Source: DATGPD01 sp031423015
Lineage (GTDB): Bacteria > Planctomycetota > UBA1135 > UBA2386
Assembly (NCBI GenBank): GCA_031423015.1
Contig: JANPER010000164.1
Location: 1-64,000 of the forward strand
DNA: 64,000 nt
Direction: 5' to 3'
In this document: positions 25,595-34,162 of the stretch, piece by piece
Layout: every line of letters begins with the position of its first letter
Position numbering within the stretch: position 1 is the first letter of the stretch
Notes under the pieces: model-generated
What the model saw: only the letters and a program-made list of their open reading frames with translations
What the model was told of the DNA's origin: nothing
Database searches by the model: none
Made by a program: the position numbers and the translations under genes

Positions 25595-26416
25595 GTGACC
25601 TCATTCACGGTCATGGTCGCCGATCCGGCGCGCGACGCCGACTTGATCGCGCTGGCGGCGCGGCTGGGCGCACCCGTGGTGGAGGCGGCCCCTGCCATCG
25701 GTTGCGTGCTCACTCGAGATCGCGACGGTTTGGTGCTGCGCGCGCCGGTGGCGGGTGGTCGGGCCGAGGTTCGGGTCGAAGGCACCCGCGCGCGGCCTGG
25801 GCTGAGCCTGCGCACGAGCCGGTTGGCGCGCGCGGTCGGCAACGAGCGGCGCGGCCGCGTCATCGACGCCACCGCCGGGCTCGGTCGCGACGCCTTCGAA
25901 CTCGCCGCCCTGGGCTACCGCGTGCTGTTGTGCGAGCGCCACCCGGTGCTCGCCTTCCTGCTGGCCGACGCCCTCGCCGACCGGCGTTCAGCGGTGGGGC
26001 CTGGCTCCATCCGCTGCAAGGCTGGTGCGATGGCCGGCGACGTCTGTCGTCCGCCCATCACCCCCTTCGACATCGAGTTGCACCAAGGCGACGCACGCCC
26101 GCTGTTGGCCACGCTCGTGCCGGGCACGACGCAGGCCGTGTGCCTCGATCCGATGTTCCCGCCGCGCAGCAAGAGCGCGCAAGTGAAGAAGGAAGCGCAG
26201 GTGTTGCAGCTGCTGGTCGGCGAGGAGACCGACACGCACGCGTTGTTCACCGCGGCGTGGCCGATCGCGCCGCGCATCGTGGTGAAGCGACCCCTGCACG
26301 CCCCTTCCATCGCCGACGACGTGAGCTTCACGGTAGAAGGCCGCGCCGTGCGCTTCGATGTGTACCTGACCACCGGTCGCTCGGCGCCAGCGTTCACGCG
26401 AACGCCAGCGCCGTGA
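25595..26416 (+). CDS. rsmJ: 16S rRNA (guanine1516-N2)-methyltransferase RsmJ
   Basis: From the GTG at 25595 the 273-residue protein aligns by eye with RsmJ over its whole length. SAM motif I is VIDATAGLGRDAFELAALG, followed by RVLLCERHPVLAFLLADAL; the catalytic region is LDPMFPPRSKSAQVKKEAQ. It methylates G1516 of 16S rRNA. The open frame extends upstream to 25472 with ATGs at 25472 and 25526, but that part has no counterpart in the family. The 3' end overlaps the prmA 3' end by 23 bp. Confidence 0.88.
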   Translation: MTSFTVMVADPARDADLIALAARLGAPVVEAAPAIGCVLTRDRDGLVLRAPVAGGRAEVRVEGTRARPGLSLRTSRLARAVGNERRGRVIDATAGLGRDAFELAALGYRVLLCERHPVLAFLLADALADRRSAVGPGSIRCKAGAMAGDVCRPPITPFDIELHQGDARPLLATLVPGTTQAVCLDPMFPPRSKSAQVKKEAQVLQLLVGEETDTHALFTAAWPIAPRIVVKRPLHAPSIADDVSFTVEGRAVRFDVYLTTGRSAPAFTRTPAP

Positions 26417-27188
26417 ACTCGTCGACCGCGACGCGGCTTTGCAACGGCAGGCCGAGCGTCGCAGTCGCCGCACAACACGCATCGACCTGAGCCTGGCCGC
26501 GCAAGCCACCGAGCACCAGCAGGCCGGGCGCGCCGCGCCACAGGCGCGCGAGTTCCGCGAGTTCGTCGCCAAGTTCGGTCGCGGTCATGTTGGCGACGAC
26601 GACGTCGGCGCGCAGTGAGAGAGTGCGCGGCGACCCGCACACCGCGCGCAGACCGGGCAGCAGCTCGACCGCGGCGCGCGCCGCATTCAGTTCGATGTCA
26701 CAGGCGAACAAGTGCCGCGCGCCGCGCGCCGCGCCGTAGAGCGCCAAGATCCCCGAACCCGTGCCCACGTCGATCAAGGTGTCGACCAGGTCGCGCGGCC
26801 AACAGCGATGCAGCGCCAACAGGGCAGCGCGCGTGCTGGCGTGCTCGCCGCTACCGAACGCGCCGCCGCGCGGCAAGACCAACTCGATGCCGACAAAGTG
26901 CGGCAGCCTTTGGACCCACGGCGGACGAACGCACAGGTCTTTTGCGACCAGAATCGGGGCGTCCTGTTCGAGGCCGGTGTGAAGGAACAGATCGGCGGCA
27001 ATCGGCAACTCGCGCGCGCGCACGCCTTCGAGCTGCGGCAGGGGCAACACGCCACCGAGCCACACCTCGCAGGCGCCGTCGCGTTCTTCGACGCCACGCA
27101 CGTCGGCCTGCACGTGCAAGCGGTCGAGCGCCGCGGCGAGTGCCGGCTCGGCGCCTTCGAGCAGCAGGCGCCGCAGCGGCTCGGTCAC
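26394..27188 (-). CDS. prmA: Ribosomal protein L11 methyltransferase-like (PrmA family)
   Basis: This 264-residue protein has PrmA-type features: AFGSGEHASTRAALLAL (compare 'AFGTGxHxTT'), LIDVGTGSGILALYGAARGAR (SAM motif I), and VVVANMTATEL (compare 'ANILa..L'). PrmA trimethylates ribosomal protein uL11. The N-terminal substrate-recognition part is present but diverged. The GTG start overlaps the coaC stop by 4 bp. The tail overlaps convergent rsmJ. Confidence 0.82.
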   Translation of the reverse strand: MTEPLRRLLLEGAEPALAAALDRLHVQADVRGVEERDGACEVWLGGVLPLPQLEGVRARELPIAADLFLHTGLEQDAPILVAKDLCVRPPWVQRLPHFVGIELVLPRGGAFGSGEHASTRAALLALHRCWPRDLVDTLIDVGTGSGILALYGAARGARHLFACDIELNAARAAVELLPGLRAVCGSPRTLSLRADVVVANMTATELGDELAELARLWRGAPGLLVLGGLRGQAQVDACCAATATLGLPLQSRVAVDEFTALAFA

Positions 27189-27727
27189 GCGAGCGCGGCC
27201 AGCACCGCCTCGGGCTCGACCATGCGGCCGATCGCGTCGTAGCCCTCGGCGAGGTGACCGACCAGCGGGCCGATGATCTCGAAGCCGCGCGCGCGCAACA
27301 CCTCGACGTTGCGCTGCACGACGGCGCTCAGCCACATCGCGTCGTTCATCGCCGGACACAGCAGCTTGCGCCCGCGGCAGGTGAGCGCCAGCAGGCACAC
27401 CGGGTCGTCGGCGGCGCCCGCTGCGAGCTTGGCCAAGAGGTCGGCCGTCGCCGGTGCCACGACATAGACGCTCGCGGCGCGCGCGGCGGCGATGTGCGGC
27501 ACGGCGCCGTTGGCGTCGATCTGCGTCGACGACAAGATGACTTGCTGGTTGGTGAGGCCGGCGAACGTGAGCGCGCCGACGAATTCGGTGGCCGCGCGCG
27601 TCATCGCTACGCGCACCACGGCCCCGCGCTGCACGAGCTGACTCACCAACGCCGCCACCTTGAACGCGGCGATGCCGGCGCCGACCCCGACGAGCACGTT
27701 CTTGCCCTTGATGCCGGCGGCGTTCAA
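27185..27727 (-). CDS. coaC: Phosphopantothenoylcysteine decarboxylase (CoaC-type flavoprotein)
   Basis: This 180-residue flavoprotein has the N-terminal VLVGVGAGIAAFKVAALV segment, VYVVAPATADLLAKLAAGAADD and LLCPAMNDAMW (the PxMNxxMW decarboxylase motif), and the IIGPLVGHLAEGYDAIGRM end. It decarboxylates 4'-phosphopantothenoylcysteine in CoA synthesis. In most bacteria CoaC is fused to CoaB (about 400 residues); here the protein ends after the CoaC domain and prmA follows directly, so CoaB must be elsewhere. It lies 7 bp after gmk. Confidence 0.9.
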   Translation of the reverse strand: MNAAGIKGKNVLVGVGAGIAAFKVAALVSQLVQRGAVVRVAMTRAATEFVGALTFAGLTNQQVILSSTQIDANGAVPHIAAARAASVYVVAPATADLLAKLAAGAADDPVCLLALTCRGRKLLCPAMNDAMWLSAVVQRNVEVLRARGFEIIGPLVGHLAEGYDAIGRMVEPEAVLAALA

Positions 27728-27734
27728 CGTGCCC

Positions 27735-28304
27735 TCACAGCCCGAGCAGCGTGCGTACGCGCGCCACCGTGGCCTCGATGTCGACGTTGACGATCACGTG
27801 GTCGTAGAGGCGCTGGTGCCGCATCTCCTCCTCGGCGATGGCGACGCGCCGATCGATCTCGGTCGGCGAATCGGTGCCGCGCGTGACCAAGCGGCGACGC
27901 AGCTCGTCGAGGCTGGGTGGCGCCAGGAAGATGTAGAGCCCCGGCTCGTTCGCGTCGCGCAGCTGCTTGGTGCCCTTCACCTCGATCTCCAACAAGAAGA
28001 TCTTGCCCGCCGCCAGCGCGGCGCGCATCGGCGTGCGCAGCGTGCCGTAGAAGCGGTCGTTGTACTCCGCCCACTCCATGAACTCGCCCGCTGCGATCTT
28101 GGCCTCGAAGTCGGGGCGCGTCAGGAATCGGTAGTCGACGCCATCGCGCTCGCCGGGGCGGATCTTGCGCGTCGTCGCCGACACCGAGAACTCGACGCCC
28201 GGCTCGCGCTTGAGCGCCTTGACGACGGTGGTCTTGCCCGAGCCCGACGGGCCCGAGATCACGACCATGCGGCCAGCCGCCGCGGGAGTACGCGCGCTAC
28301 TCAA
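27735..28304 (-). CDS. gmk: Guanylate kinase
   Basis: This 189-residue kinase has the P-loop GPSGSGKT (18-25), VSATTRKIRPGERDGVDYRFL (GMP-binding Arg/Tyr residues), GEFMEWAEYNDRFYGT and EIEVKGTKQLR. It phosphorylates GMP to GDP. Its start overlaps the yicC stop by 8 bp. The yicC-gmk pairing is widely conserved. Confidence 0.96.
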   Translation of the reverse strand: MSSARTPAAAGRMVVISGPSGSGKTTVVKALKREPGVEFSVSATTRKIRPGERDGVDYRFLTRPDFEAKIAAGEFMEWAEYNDRFYGTLRTPMRAALAAGKIFLLEIEVKGTKQLRDANEPGLYIFLAPPSLDELRRRLVTRGTDSPTEIDRRVAIAEEEMRHQRLYDHVIVNVDIEATVARVRTLLGL

Positions 28305-29187
28305 GGTTCGCCACCAGCTCGCGCAGCTTATCGACGCTGGCCTTCATCGACACCACGTCGTGCGCGATCTCGACGTCTTGGGACTTGCTGCCCACGGTGT
28401 TGACCTCGCGCAGCAGCTCTTGCAGCAGGAACTCCAGGGTGCGGCCGATCTCGCCGCCCGCGGCGAGCAGCTCGCGCACCCGCCCGACGTGCGCGGTGAT
28501 GCGCTGCAGCTCTTCGGTGATGTCGACGCGATCGGCGTAGAGCGCCACTTCGCGGATCACGTCGGCCGGAGTGAGTGGCTTGGCCTGATCGGCGAGGACC
28601 TCGTTCACCCGCGCGAGCAACCTGGTCCGGTAGTCGGCGAACACCTCGGGCGCGCGCCGCGCCACGCGGTCGCGCGCCACGACGAAATCAGCGACCAACC
28701 CGGTGACGTAGTCGAGGGTGGCCACCCCCTCGCGTTTTCGCTCATCCATCAGCGCCGCCACGGCACGTTCGGCGAGTGCCTGGAACTCGGGCGAAGGCTC
28801 GCGCGCGGCGCGCGGCGCATCCGGCAGCGCGGCCACGACGCCGGGCACCGCCAGCACGTCACGCAACTCGATGCGGTCCGACAAGCCCGCGGCGGCGGCG
28901 ATCGATCGCAACTCGCGCACCGCGTCGAGCAGTGCCTCACGGTCGATGTTGACGCGGCGCGTGGGGTCGATCGGTTGCGCCTCGACGATGCACGTCACCG
29001 TGCCGCGCCGCACCCGTGTGCCGATGGCGCGCTCGAGCACCGGCTCGAGACCTGCGAGCGTGGGCGGCAAACGGTGCTTGATCGACAATCCGCGGCCGTT
29101 GACCGCGCGCAGTTCGATCAGGGTTCGGCCAAACTCAGTGTCGCCGCGCGCCGCGCCGACCCCGGTCATGCTCAGGACCGGGTTCAC
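28297..29187 (-). CDS. yicC: YicC-family endoribonuclease
   Basis: This 296-residue protein begins VNPVLSMTGVGAARGD, matching the family's 'xxSMTGFG' opening, and contains ELRAVNGRGLSIKHRLP. The C-terminus EINTVGSK is read here as REVNTVGSKSQDVEIAHDVV, followed by VDKLREQ-like VDKLRELVANLE, the DUF1732 signature. YicC proteins are RNases that affect small RNA stability in E. coli. The GTG at 29187 overlaps the secG stop; an ATG at 29169 would remove the first six residues. Confidence 0.93.
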   Translation of the reverse strand: MNPVLSMTGVGAARGDTEFGRTLIELRAVNGRGLSIKHRLPPTLAGLEPVLERAIGTRVRRGTVTCIVEAQPIDPTRRVNIDREALLDAVRELRSIAAAAGLSDRIELRDVLAVPGVVAALPDAPRAAREPSPEFQALAERAVAALMDERKREGVATLDYVTGLVADFVVARDRVARRAPEVFADYRTRLLARVNEVLADQAKPLTPADVIREVALYADRVDITEELQRITAHVGRVRELLAAGGEIGRTLEFLLQELLREVNTVGSKSQDVEIAHDVVSMKASVDKLRELVANLE

Positions 29188-29417
29188 GCATTCCACAGCA
29201 TGTGCAGCAGGATCGCCGAGCCCACGAACGCGCCGGCGAGCGAGAACGTGAACTTGCTGATCCCCCGCGTCTTCACGCCGAAGGTCTCCGCGCCGGAGCC
29301 GCCGAAGGCCTCGGCCAAGCCGCCACCCTTACTCTCCTGCAAGAGCACGACGACGCTCAGCAAAAGGGCAGAGCCAAGGAACAGAATCCAGAGCGCAAGC
29401 TTGATGGCAAACCACAT
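29184..29417 (-). CDS. secG: Preprotein translocase subunit SecG
   Basis: This 77-residue protein has two transmembrane helices (about 4-26 and 55-75) around the SecG loop QESKGGGLAEAFGGSGAETF. It stimulates SecYEG-dependent export. It heads the run secG-yicC-gmk-coaC-prmA. In related genomes tpiA often lies just upstream; here tpiA is about 4 kb away, with a peptidase-like gene, a sigma factor and a sulfatase between. Confidence 0.93.
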   Translation of the reverse strand: MWFAIKLALWILFLGSALLLSVVVLLQESKGGGLAEAFGGSGAETFGVKTRGISKFTFSLAGAFVGSAILLHMLWNA

Positions 29418-29701
29418 AGCGGGTGGCGTCGAAAGGGGCGGCGGATGATCGCGGCCGGTAGGGGCTGGTGCAAGCATTGCGTCCGAAAGGTGAGAGCAAC
29501 CTGCGGGCTGGGCCAGCGGACCTGTGCCGCGGCGTGACTGGTTGCCGGTCGGCCGGCCACCAGCGGGCAGGTGGCGCTCCCGCACCGTAGGCCCAGGGAA
29601 GCCCAGGGAAGCCCGTCGTCAAGAAAACGGCTTCACGCGTGATGCGCGTGAGCGGCGCGCACTCACCTCGGCGAGCGCCATCCGCGCTCACCGAGAATGT
29701 C

Positions 29702-31249
29702 ATGAAACAACACGCAACCCACTCACTCTATTCCTCGATCGCCCTGCTTGCCTGTTCGGGTCTGGTGCGCGCCCAAGGCGTGCGCCAGCAAGTGTCGCCC
29801 ACGGGACAAGTCGTGCAGACACCGAACCACGAGCGCTGTGATCTGCTCGTCGCCGCGCGCACCGCAGCGCCGATGTTCATTGCCGGCATCGCTGGTCCGC
29901 TCGCCGTCGATCCGACCACGCTCGTGATCCTGCGCGACCGGCGCGGCCTCGACACCGATCTGGCGCGCAAGCTCGCGCTCGCGCCGGGACAGACGATCGC
30001 CTGCCAGCGTTTGGAGCACCACGAGGGTGGCCTGCGCCTGACGCCAGCGATCACCATCGATCTGCACGCGATGCCACGGCAAGTCGACGACGAATCTGCG
30101 TGCCGCACGCGCGCCGAACGCTTTGTGCGGAGCATCGCGGCGAGCGGGATGACGCCAGCTTGGACCACGCCGCGCGTCGTCGCCGCGCGCACCGTGCACC
30201 GTCCCGACGTGCTCGGCGTCGCCTACTATGAGTTCACCGTCGAACCCAGCGGCTACATCGTGGTCGCCACCGGCGAGCACGATCGCCCCATCGCGCAGTG
30301 GGACCACGCATCGCAGGCGCCCACCGCGGTGCTCGCGAACCAGTCGTCTTCGCCCATCGCCCGCGTCTTCAAGCTCGACACGCTCAGCTACGTGGCCGAG
30401 GACGCCGCCGGCGCGATGGTCTCCCAGCTCAACGCCATGCCGCCGCGCCTCGTCCCCACGGAAGACGGCCGCAACTGGCGGCAAGAGGCGTGGCGTGACT
30501 GGCGCCACCTGAAGACCGACTACCGCGCCACCTACTTGCCGCTGCTCGAGAACCTGCGGCTCGATGGCGCGATCTCTTGGATCGCGGAGCGCACACCGCC
30601 AATCGGTCCGCTCGACGATTGGTCAGCCACCTCGTACTGGTTTGCGGGCAGCTCGGCCGAGCAGCGCAACTACAACCAGTGGGTCGAGAACGGCTGCTAC
30701 GTCGGCTGCGGTCCAGTGGCCTGGGCCATGCTGATCGGCTGGATCGACAATCGCGCCCAGTGGGATTGGCGTTGGGGCGCGCAGTGGGGCATCTACCGCG
30801 CTGGTGGCGGCTACGGCTACAACGTCGTCGCCCCCACGAATGCCGACGCCGGCGTCAACAACGTCATCCGCGAGATCCGCAGCTGGGTCGGCACGTTCTG
30901 CCTGTCGGGCAACGGCGCCACCTATCCGGCGACGATGGGCGGGGTCGGGAACTACCTGCGCTATCGCTCACCTGGCTCCGTGCGCACCAACTTCAATCCC
31001 GCCGGCTACGCGGCCTGGTATTGCAGCGACGCTGTGGAGTACTCGATCAAGTCGCTCGGCACGCCAGCGATCATGGGCACCGGGTTCCTGACGCACTACC
31101 CGCTCGGCTACGGCTTCGCGCAACGCTCGCGGCAGGTGGCCTGGTGGTTCGAGTACCAGAAGTGGGTGTATGTCAATCAGGGCTGGGGCGGCGCCGGCAA
31201 CACCTGGGTCGACGCCACCTCGTGGTTCGCCGGCGAGATCCTGCCGTAA
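29702..31249 (+). CDS. Secreted C10/C39-like cysteine peptidase
   Basis: This 515-residue protein has a signal peptide (cleavage near VRAQ, about residue 25), a prodomain-like segment (about 135-225) with GVAYYEFTVEPSGYIVVATGEHDRPIAQW, similar in style to streptopain propeptides, and a papain-like region: GCYVGCGPVAWAML (probable nucleophile Cys) and VYVNQGWGGAGNTW near the C-terminus. The usual 'GHAWV.DG' His motif is not obvious; a His in LTHYPLGYGF could serve. The active site is therefore unproven. The gene is divergent from secG and convergent with the sigma factor (6 bp). Confidence 0.55.
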   Translation: MKQHATHSLYSSIALLACSGLVRAQGVRQQVSPTGQVVQTPNHERCDLLVAARTAAPMFIAGIAGPLAVDPTTLVILRDRRGLDTDLARKLALAPGQTIACQRLEHHEGGLRLTPAITIDLHAMPRQVDDESACRTRAERFVRSIAASGMTPAWTTPRVVAARTVHRPDVLGVAYYEFTVEPSGYIVVATGEHDRPIAQWDHASQAPTAVLANQSSSPIARVFKLDTLSYVAEDAAGAMVSQLNAMPPRLVPTEDGRNWRQEAWRDWRHLKTDYRATYLPLLENLRLDGAISWIAERTPPIGPLDDWSATSYWFAGSSAEQRNYNQWVENGCYVGCGPVAWAMLIGWIDNRAQWDWRWGAQWGIYRAGGGYGYNVVAPTNADAGVNNVIREIRSWVGTFCLSGNGATYPATMGGVGNYLRYRSPGSVRTNFNPAGYAAWYCSDAVEYSIKSLGTPAIMGTGFLTHYPLGYGFAQRSRQVAWWFEYQKWVYVNQGWGGAGNTWVDATSWFAGEILP

Positions 31250-31255
31250 GCGCGA

Positions 31256-31888
31256 CTACGACGCCTCGCGGTCGAGCACTCGGTCGATGCGACCGGCCTT
31301 GACGTCGAGCACGGTCTCGGCCAAGCGGCCCATCGCCCGCTGCCGCCGCATGCGCGCGGTGTTGGCCACCGCACCGACGACCTCGCCAATCTCGGCGTCG
31401 GTCTTGCCCTGCCAGTGCAGGTCGATGAGCTGCTGATCGTCGGCGTCGAGCAGCAAGAACCCGAGGCGAAGCCACTCCTCCTGCTCGGCTTGCGCCGCGC
31501 GCTCATCAGGCGGCTGCTGGGCGCGGTGCGGCGGATCGAGCATCAACACTGAGTCGGTGCCGATCGGTAGTTCGCGGCGCGCCGTGCGTTTGAGCGCGTG
31601 TAGGGCGCGATGCTGACCACGGATGACGTTGAGCACGATGGTGGCAAGCAGCACGCGGAACTGCCCACGGTCGGCCAGCACGAAGCGCGGCCCCTCGCGC
31701 AGCACGCGCATCGCCGCCTCCTGCACGAAGTCGTCGGTGTCGCCAAACTTGCGCGCTGGCGCGTTGCCGAGCCGCCGATGCACGAAGCTGCGAATCCACT
31801 CGAGGTCGCGACTCAGCAGGACGCCCAGGGCGTCCCGATCGCCGGCGCGCCAGCGGCTCAGCAGGTCGAACGTGACGTCGGCGTCCAT
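31256..31888 (-). CDS. ECF-type RNA polymerase sigma factor
   Basis: This 210-residue protein has region 2 (RWRAGDRDALGVLLSRDLEWIRSFVHRRL, then KFGDTDDFVQEAAMRVL, the DxxDxxQE-like core motif) and region 4 (LLLDADDQQLIDLHWQGKTDAEIGEVVGAVANTARMRRQRAMGRL, a helix-turn-helix). Such large-loop ECF factors are abundant in Planctomycetota. No anti-sigma factor is adjacent. It lies 34 bp after the sulfatase gene and is probably co-transcribed with it. Confidence 0.88.
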   Translation of the reverse strand: MDADVTFDLLSRWRAGDRDALGVLLSRDLEWIRSFVHRRLGNAPARKFGDTDDFVQEAAMRVLREGPRFVLADRGQFRVLLATIVLNVIRGQHRALHALKRTARRELPIGTDSVLMLDPPHRAQQPPDERAAQAEQEEWLRLGFLLLDADDQQLIDLHWQGKTDAEIGEVVGAVANTARMRRQRAMGRLAETVLDVKAGRIDRVLDREAS

Positions 31889-31922
31889 GACGCTGCGCAA
31901 TCCTAGGGCCCGCCGCCGCGCC

Positions 31923-33407
31923 CTACTTGCCCTTCTTCTTGCCGTCCTTCTTGTCGTCCTTCTTGTCCTCGTCGTCCTCGTCGTCGTCGACGCGGCTCTT
32001 GCCGACCGGCACCGCGTCCTTCGGCAACAGTTGCCTGAGTTCCGCCTTGGTTTCCGCGAACTCGGCATGCGCGGCGAGATTGCGCCACTCGTTCGGGTCG
32101 TGGTCGTGGTCGTAGAGCTCTTCGCCGCCATCGGCGTAGCGGATGTAGCGCCAGCGCGCAGTACGCACCGCATGGTTGCCGAAACCCAAGGTCATGAGCG
32201 CGTGGCCCTGCCAGGCAGCACTCGGATCGGTGAGCAGGGGACGCAGACTCTTGCCTTCGACGTGCGCCGGAATCGGCAGCGCCGACAACTCGCACAGGGT
32301 CGGGAACACGCTGAGCAGGTCGACCACGGCGTTGCACGTCTTGCCGACCACGACGCCGGGACCAGCGAAGATCAACGGCACGTGCGTCGCCTCTTCCCAC
32401 AGCGTCTCGTTGCCCCAATGCGACTTCTCGCCGAGGTGGAAGCCGTGATCGCCCAGCAGCACGACGATGGTGTTGCGCGCGTAGGCGCTGGCGTCGAGCG
32501 CGTCGAGCAGCCGCCCCACGTTCATGTCGGTGTAAGCGCAGGCGGCGAGGTAGCCCTGGATCGCCGCTAGCCAGCGCCCTTGCTTCAGGACCTTGCGATG
32601 TTCCTCCAAGTGTTCGGCCATGGCGATCGCGCCCACCGGGAGGTCCGACAAGTCGTTGCCACGGCGCGCCGGTAGCTTCAGGTCCGCGGCGGGAAAGCGC
32701 TGGTAGTACTTGCGCGGCACCGACCACGGCAGGTGCGGCTTGCGCAGCCCACACGCCAAGAAGAACGGGCTCGCGTGCTTCTTGCCGAGCTTTGTGATGC
32801 AGTCGTCGACCACCTGCCAGTCGGGCACGTCCTCGTCTTTGCCATCGATCGGCGCTGGCTCGACCAGCCCGTCGAACTTCGTATCCGCCTCGTCGTCCTG
32901 TTCGGCGGCGACGAAGTCGCTCCACTCGGAGCCGTAGTGCCGATGGCCGTGGCCGATCTTGCCCGCGCCGAACACGCTGTATCCCGCGCGCTTCCACGGC
33001 ACGGTCAAGCCGAGGCCAGCGTGGATGTGTTTCTTCCAGTCGTCGGCGTTGGTGTAGACCCCGCTCGTCGTGGGGCGCACCCCCGACAGGAGGGCCGAGC
33101 GCGACGGATTGCACGCGGGCCCCACGCAATATGCGCGCGTGAAGAGCACGCCACGCGCCGCCAGCCGATCGATGTTCGGCGTCTTGGCCTGCGGATGGCC
33201 AAGACACGACACCCACGCGTTCAGGTCGTCGATCAGGATGAACAGGACATTGGGCGAGGTCAGGCCCGCGCCGAGGCCGGCGGGCGACTCCGCCGCCGGC
33301 CGCGTTGGCGGCTCCGTCTGCGCGGCGCGACTACACGCGGCGAGTCCGGCCGCCACCAGCAGGCTCGCGATGGCCGACGCCGGCGCGAGGCCGCGGGCGA
33401 GGTTCAT
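31923..33407 (-). CDS. Lipoprotein sulfatase (iduronate-2-sulfatase-like)
   Basis: This 494-residue type I sulfatase has a lipobox (GLAAC25), the metal Asp pair LIDDLN (60-61), the formylglycine motif CNPSR (Cys99-Arg103) and GDHGFHLGE later on. The GAGKIGHG and LRKPHLPW segments recall iduronate-2-sulfatases. It needs a formylglycine-generating enzyme to convert Cys99; none with catalytic cysteines is in the window. The C-terminus is a repetitive acidic/lysine tail (DDDEDDEDKKDDKK) resembling the bL25 tail. The ATG overlaps the tpiA stop by 4 bp. Confidence 0.9.
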   Translation of the reverse strand: MNLARGLAPASAIASLLVAAGLAACSRAAQTEPPTRPAAESPAGLGAGLTSPNVLFILIDDLNAWVSCLGHPQAKTPNIDRLAARGVLFTRAYCVGPACNPSRSALLSGVRPTTSGVYTNADDWKKHIHAGLGLTVPWKRAGYSVFGAGKIGHGHRHYGSEWSDFVAAEQDDEADTKFDGLVEPAPIDGKDEDVPDWQVVDDCITKLGKKHASPFFLACGLRKPHLPWSVPRKYYQRFPAADLKLPARRGNDLSDLPVGAIAMAEHLEEHRKVLKQGRWLAAIQGYLAACAYTDMNVGRLLDALDASAYARNTIVVLLGDHGFHLGEKSHWGNETLWEEATHVPLIFAGPGVVVGKTCNAVVDLLSVFPTLCELSALPIPAHVEGKSLRPLLTDPSAAWQGHALMTLGFGNHAVRTARWRYIRYADGGEELYDHDHDPNEWRNLAAHAEFAETKAELRQLLPKDAVPVGKSRVDDDEDDEDKKDDKKDGKKKGK

Positions 33408-34162
33408 TTCTCGAACTCGATGATCGGCAGGAACTGGTCGGGCCTCAGGCTGGCGCCGCCGACGAGGGCTCCATCGACGTCGGGCAAGGCCATGATGGCC
33501 TTGATGTTGTCGGGCTTCACACTGCCGCCGTACAGGATGCGCAGGATCTCGGACGCGCTTTCGCCGAGCTTGCCCTTCACCCACTTGCGGATGCAGGCGT
33601 GCGCCGCGGCGATCTGCTCGATGGTCGCCACCTCGCCGGTACCGATCGCCCACACCGGCTCGTACGCGACGGTCACTTTGTGCATGTCGTTCTCGCGCAC
33701 GAACTCGAAGCCGGCCTCGAGTTGCTTCTTGAGCACACGATCGGTGCGGTTGGCACGCCGCTCTTCGATCGTCTCACCGATGCACAAGACCGGCAGCAGG
33801 TCCCCGGCCAGAGCAGCCCGCACTTTCTTGCCCATCCAGTCATCACTCTCGCCAAAGATGTGCCTTCGTTCGGAGTGACCCACCAGCACTCGATCGGAAC
33901 CGACCTCGCGCAACATGTGCGCCGCCACCTCGCCGGTGAACGCGCCGTCGGGCTCGTGAAAGAAGTTCTGCGCGCCGATCCCGAGCGGCGAACCCTGCGC
34001 CACCGCGGACACGTCGGCGAGGTACACCGATGGACAGAACACGGCGACCTCCTTGTCGGTGCCGTCCCCCAGTCTTCCCTTGATCGTCTTGACGAGGTCG
34101 AGCGCGCGGGAGCGGTCGAGGTTCATCTTCCAGTTGCCCGCGATGTAAGGTTTTCGGTCCAT
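33404..34162 (-). CDS. tpiA: Triosephosphate isomerase
   Basis: This 252-residue protein has every TIM hallmark: AGNWKMN (Lys), VGHSERR (catalytic His), AYEPVWAIGTG (catalytic Glu), ILYGGSVKPDN and GALVGGASLRPDQF. It interconverts glyceraldehyde 3-phosphate and dihydroxyacetone phosphate. The start shares one base with the aroF stop (TGATG), and the end overlaps the sulfatase start, so three unrelated functions seem translationally coupled. Confidence 0.97.
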   Translation of the reverse strand: MDRKPYIAGNWKMNLDRSRALDLVKTIKGRLGDGTDKEVAVFCPSVYLADVSAVAQGSPLGIGAQNFFHEPDGAFTGEVAAHMLREVGSDRVLVGHSERRHIFGESDDWMGKKVRAALAGDLLPVLCIGETIEERRANRTDRVLKKQLEAGFEFVRENDMHKVTVAYEPVWAIGTGEVATIEQIAAAHACIRKWVKGKLGESASEILRILYGGSVKPDNIKAIMALPDVDGALVGGASLRPDQFLPIIEFEK

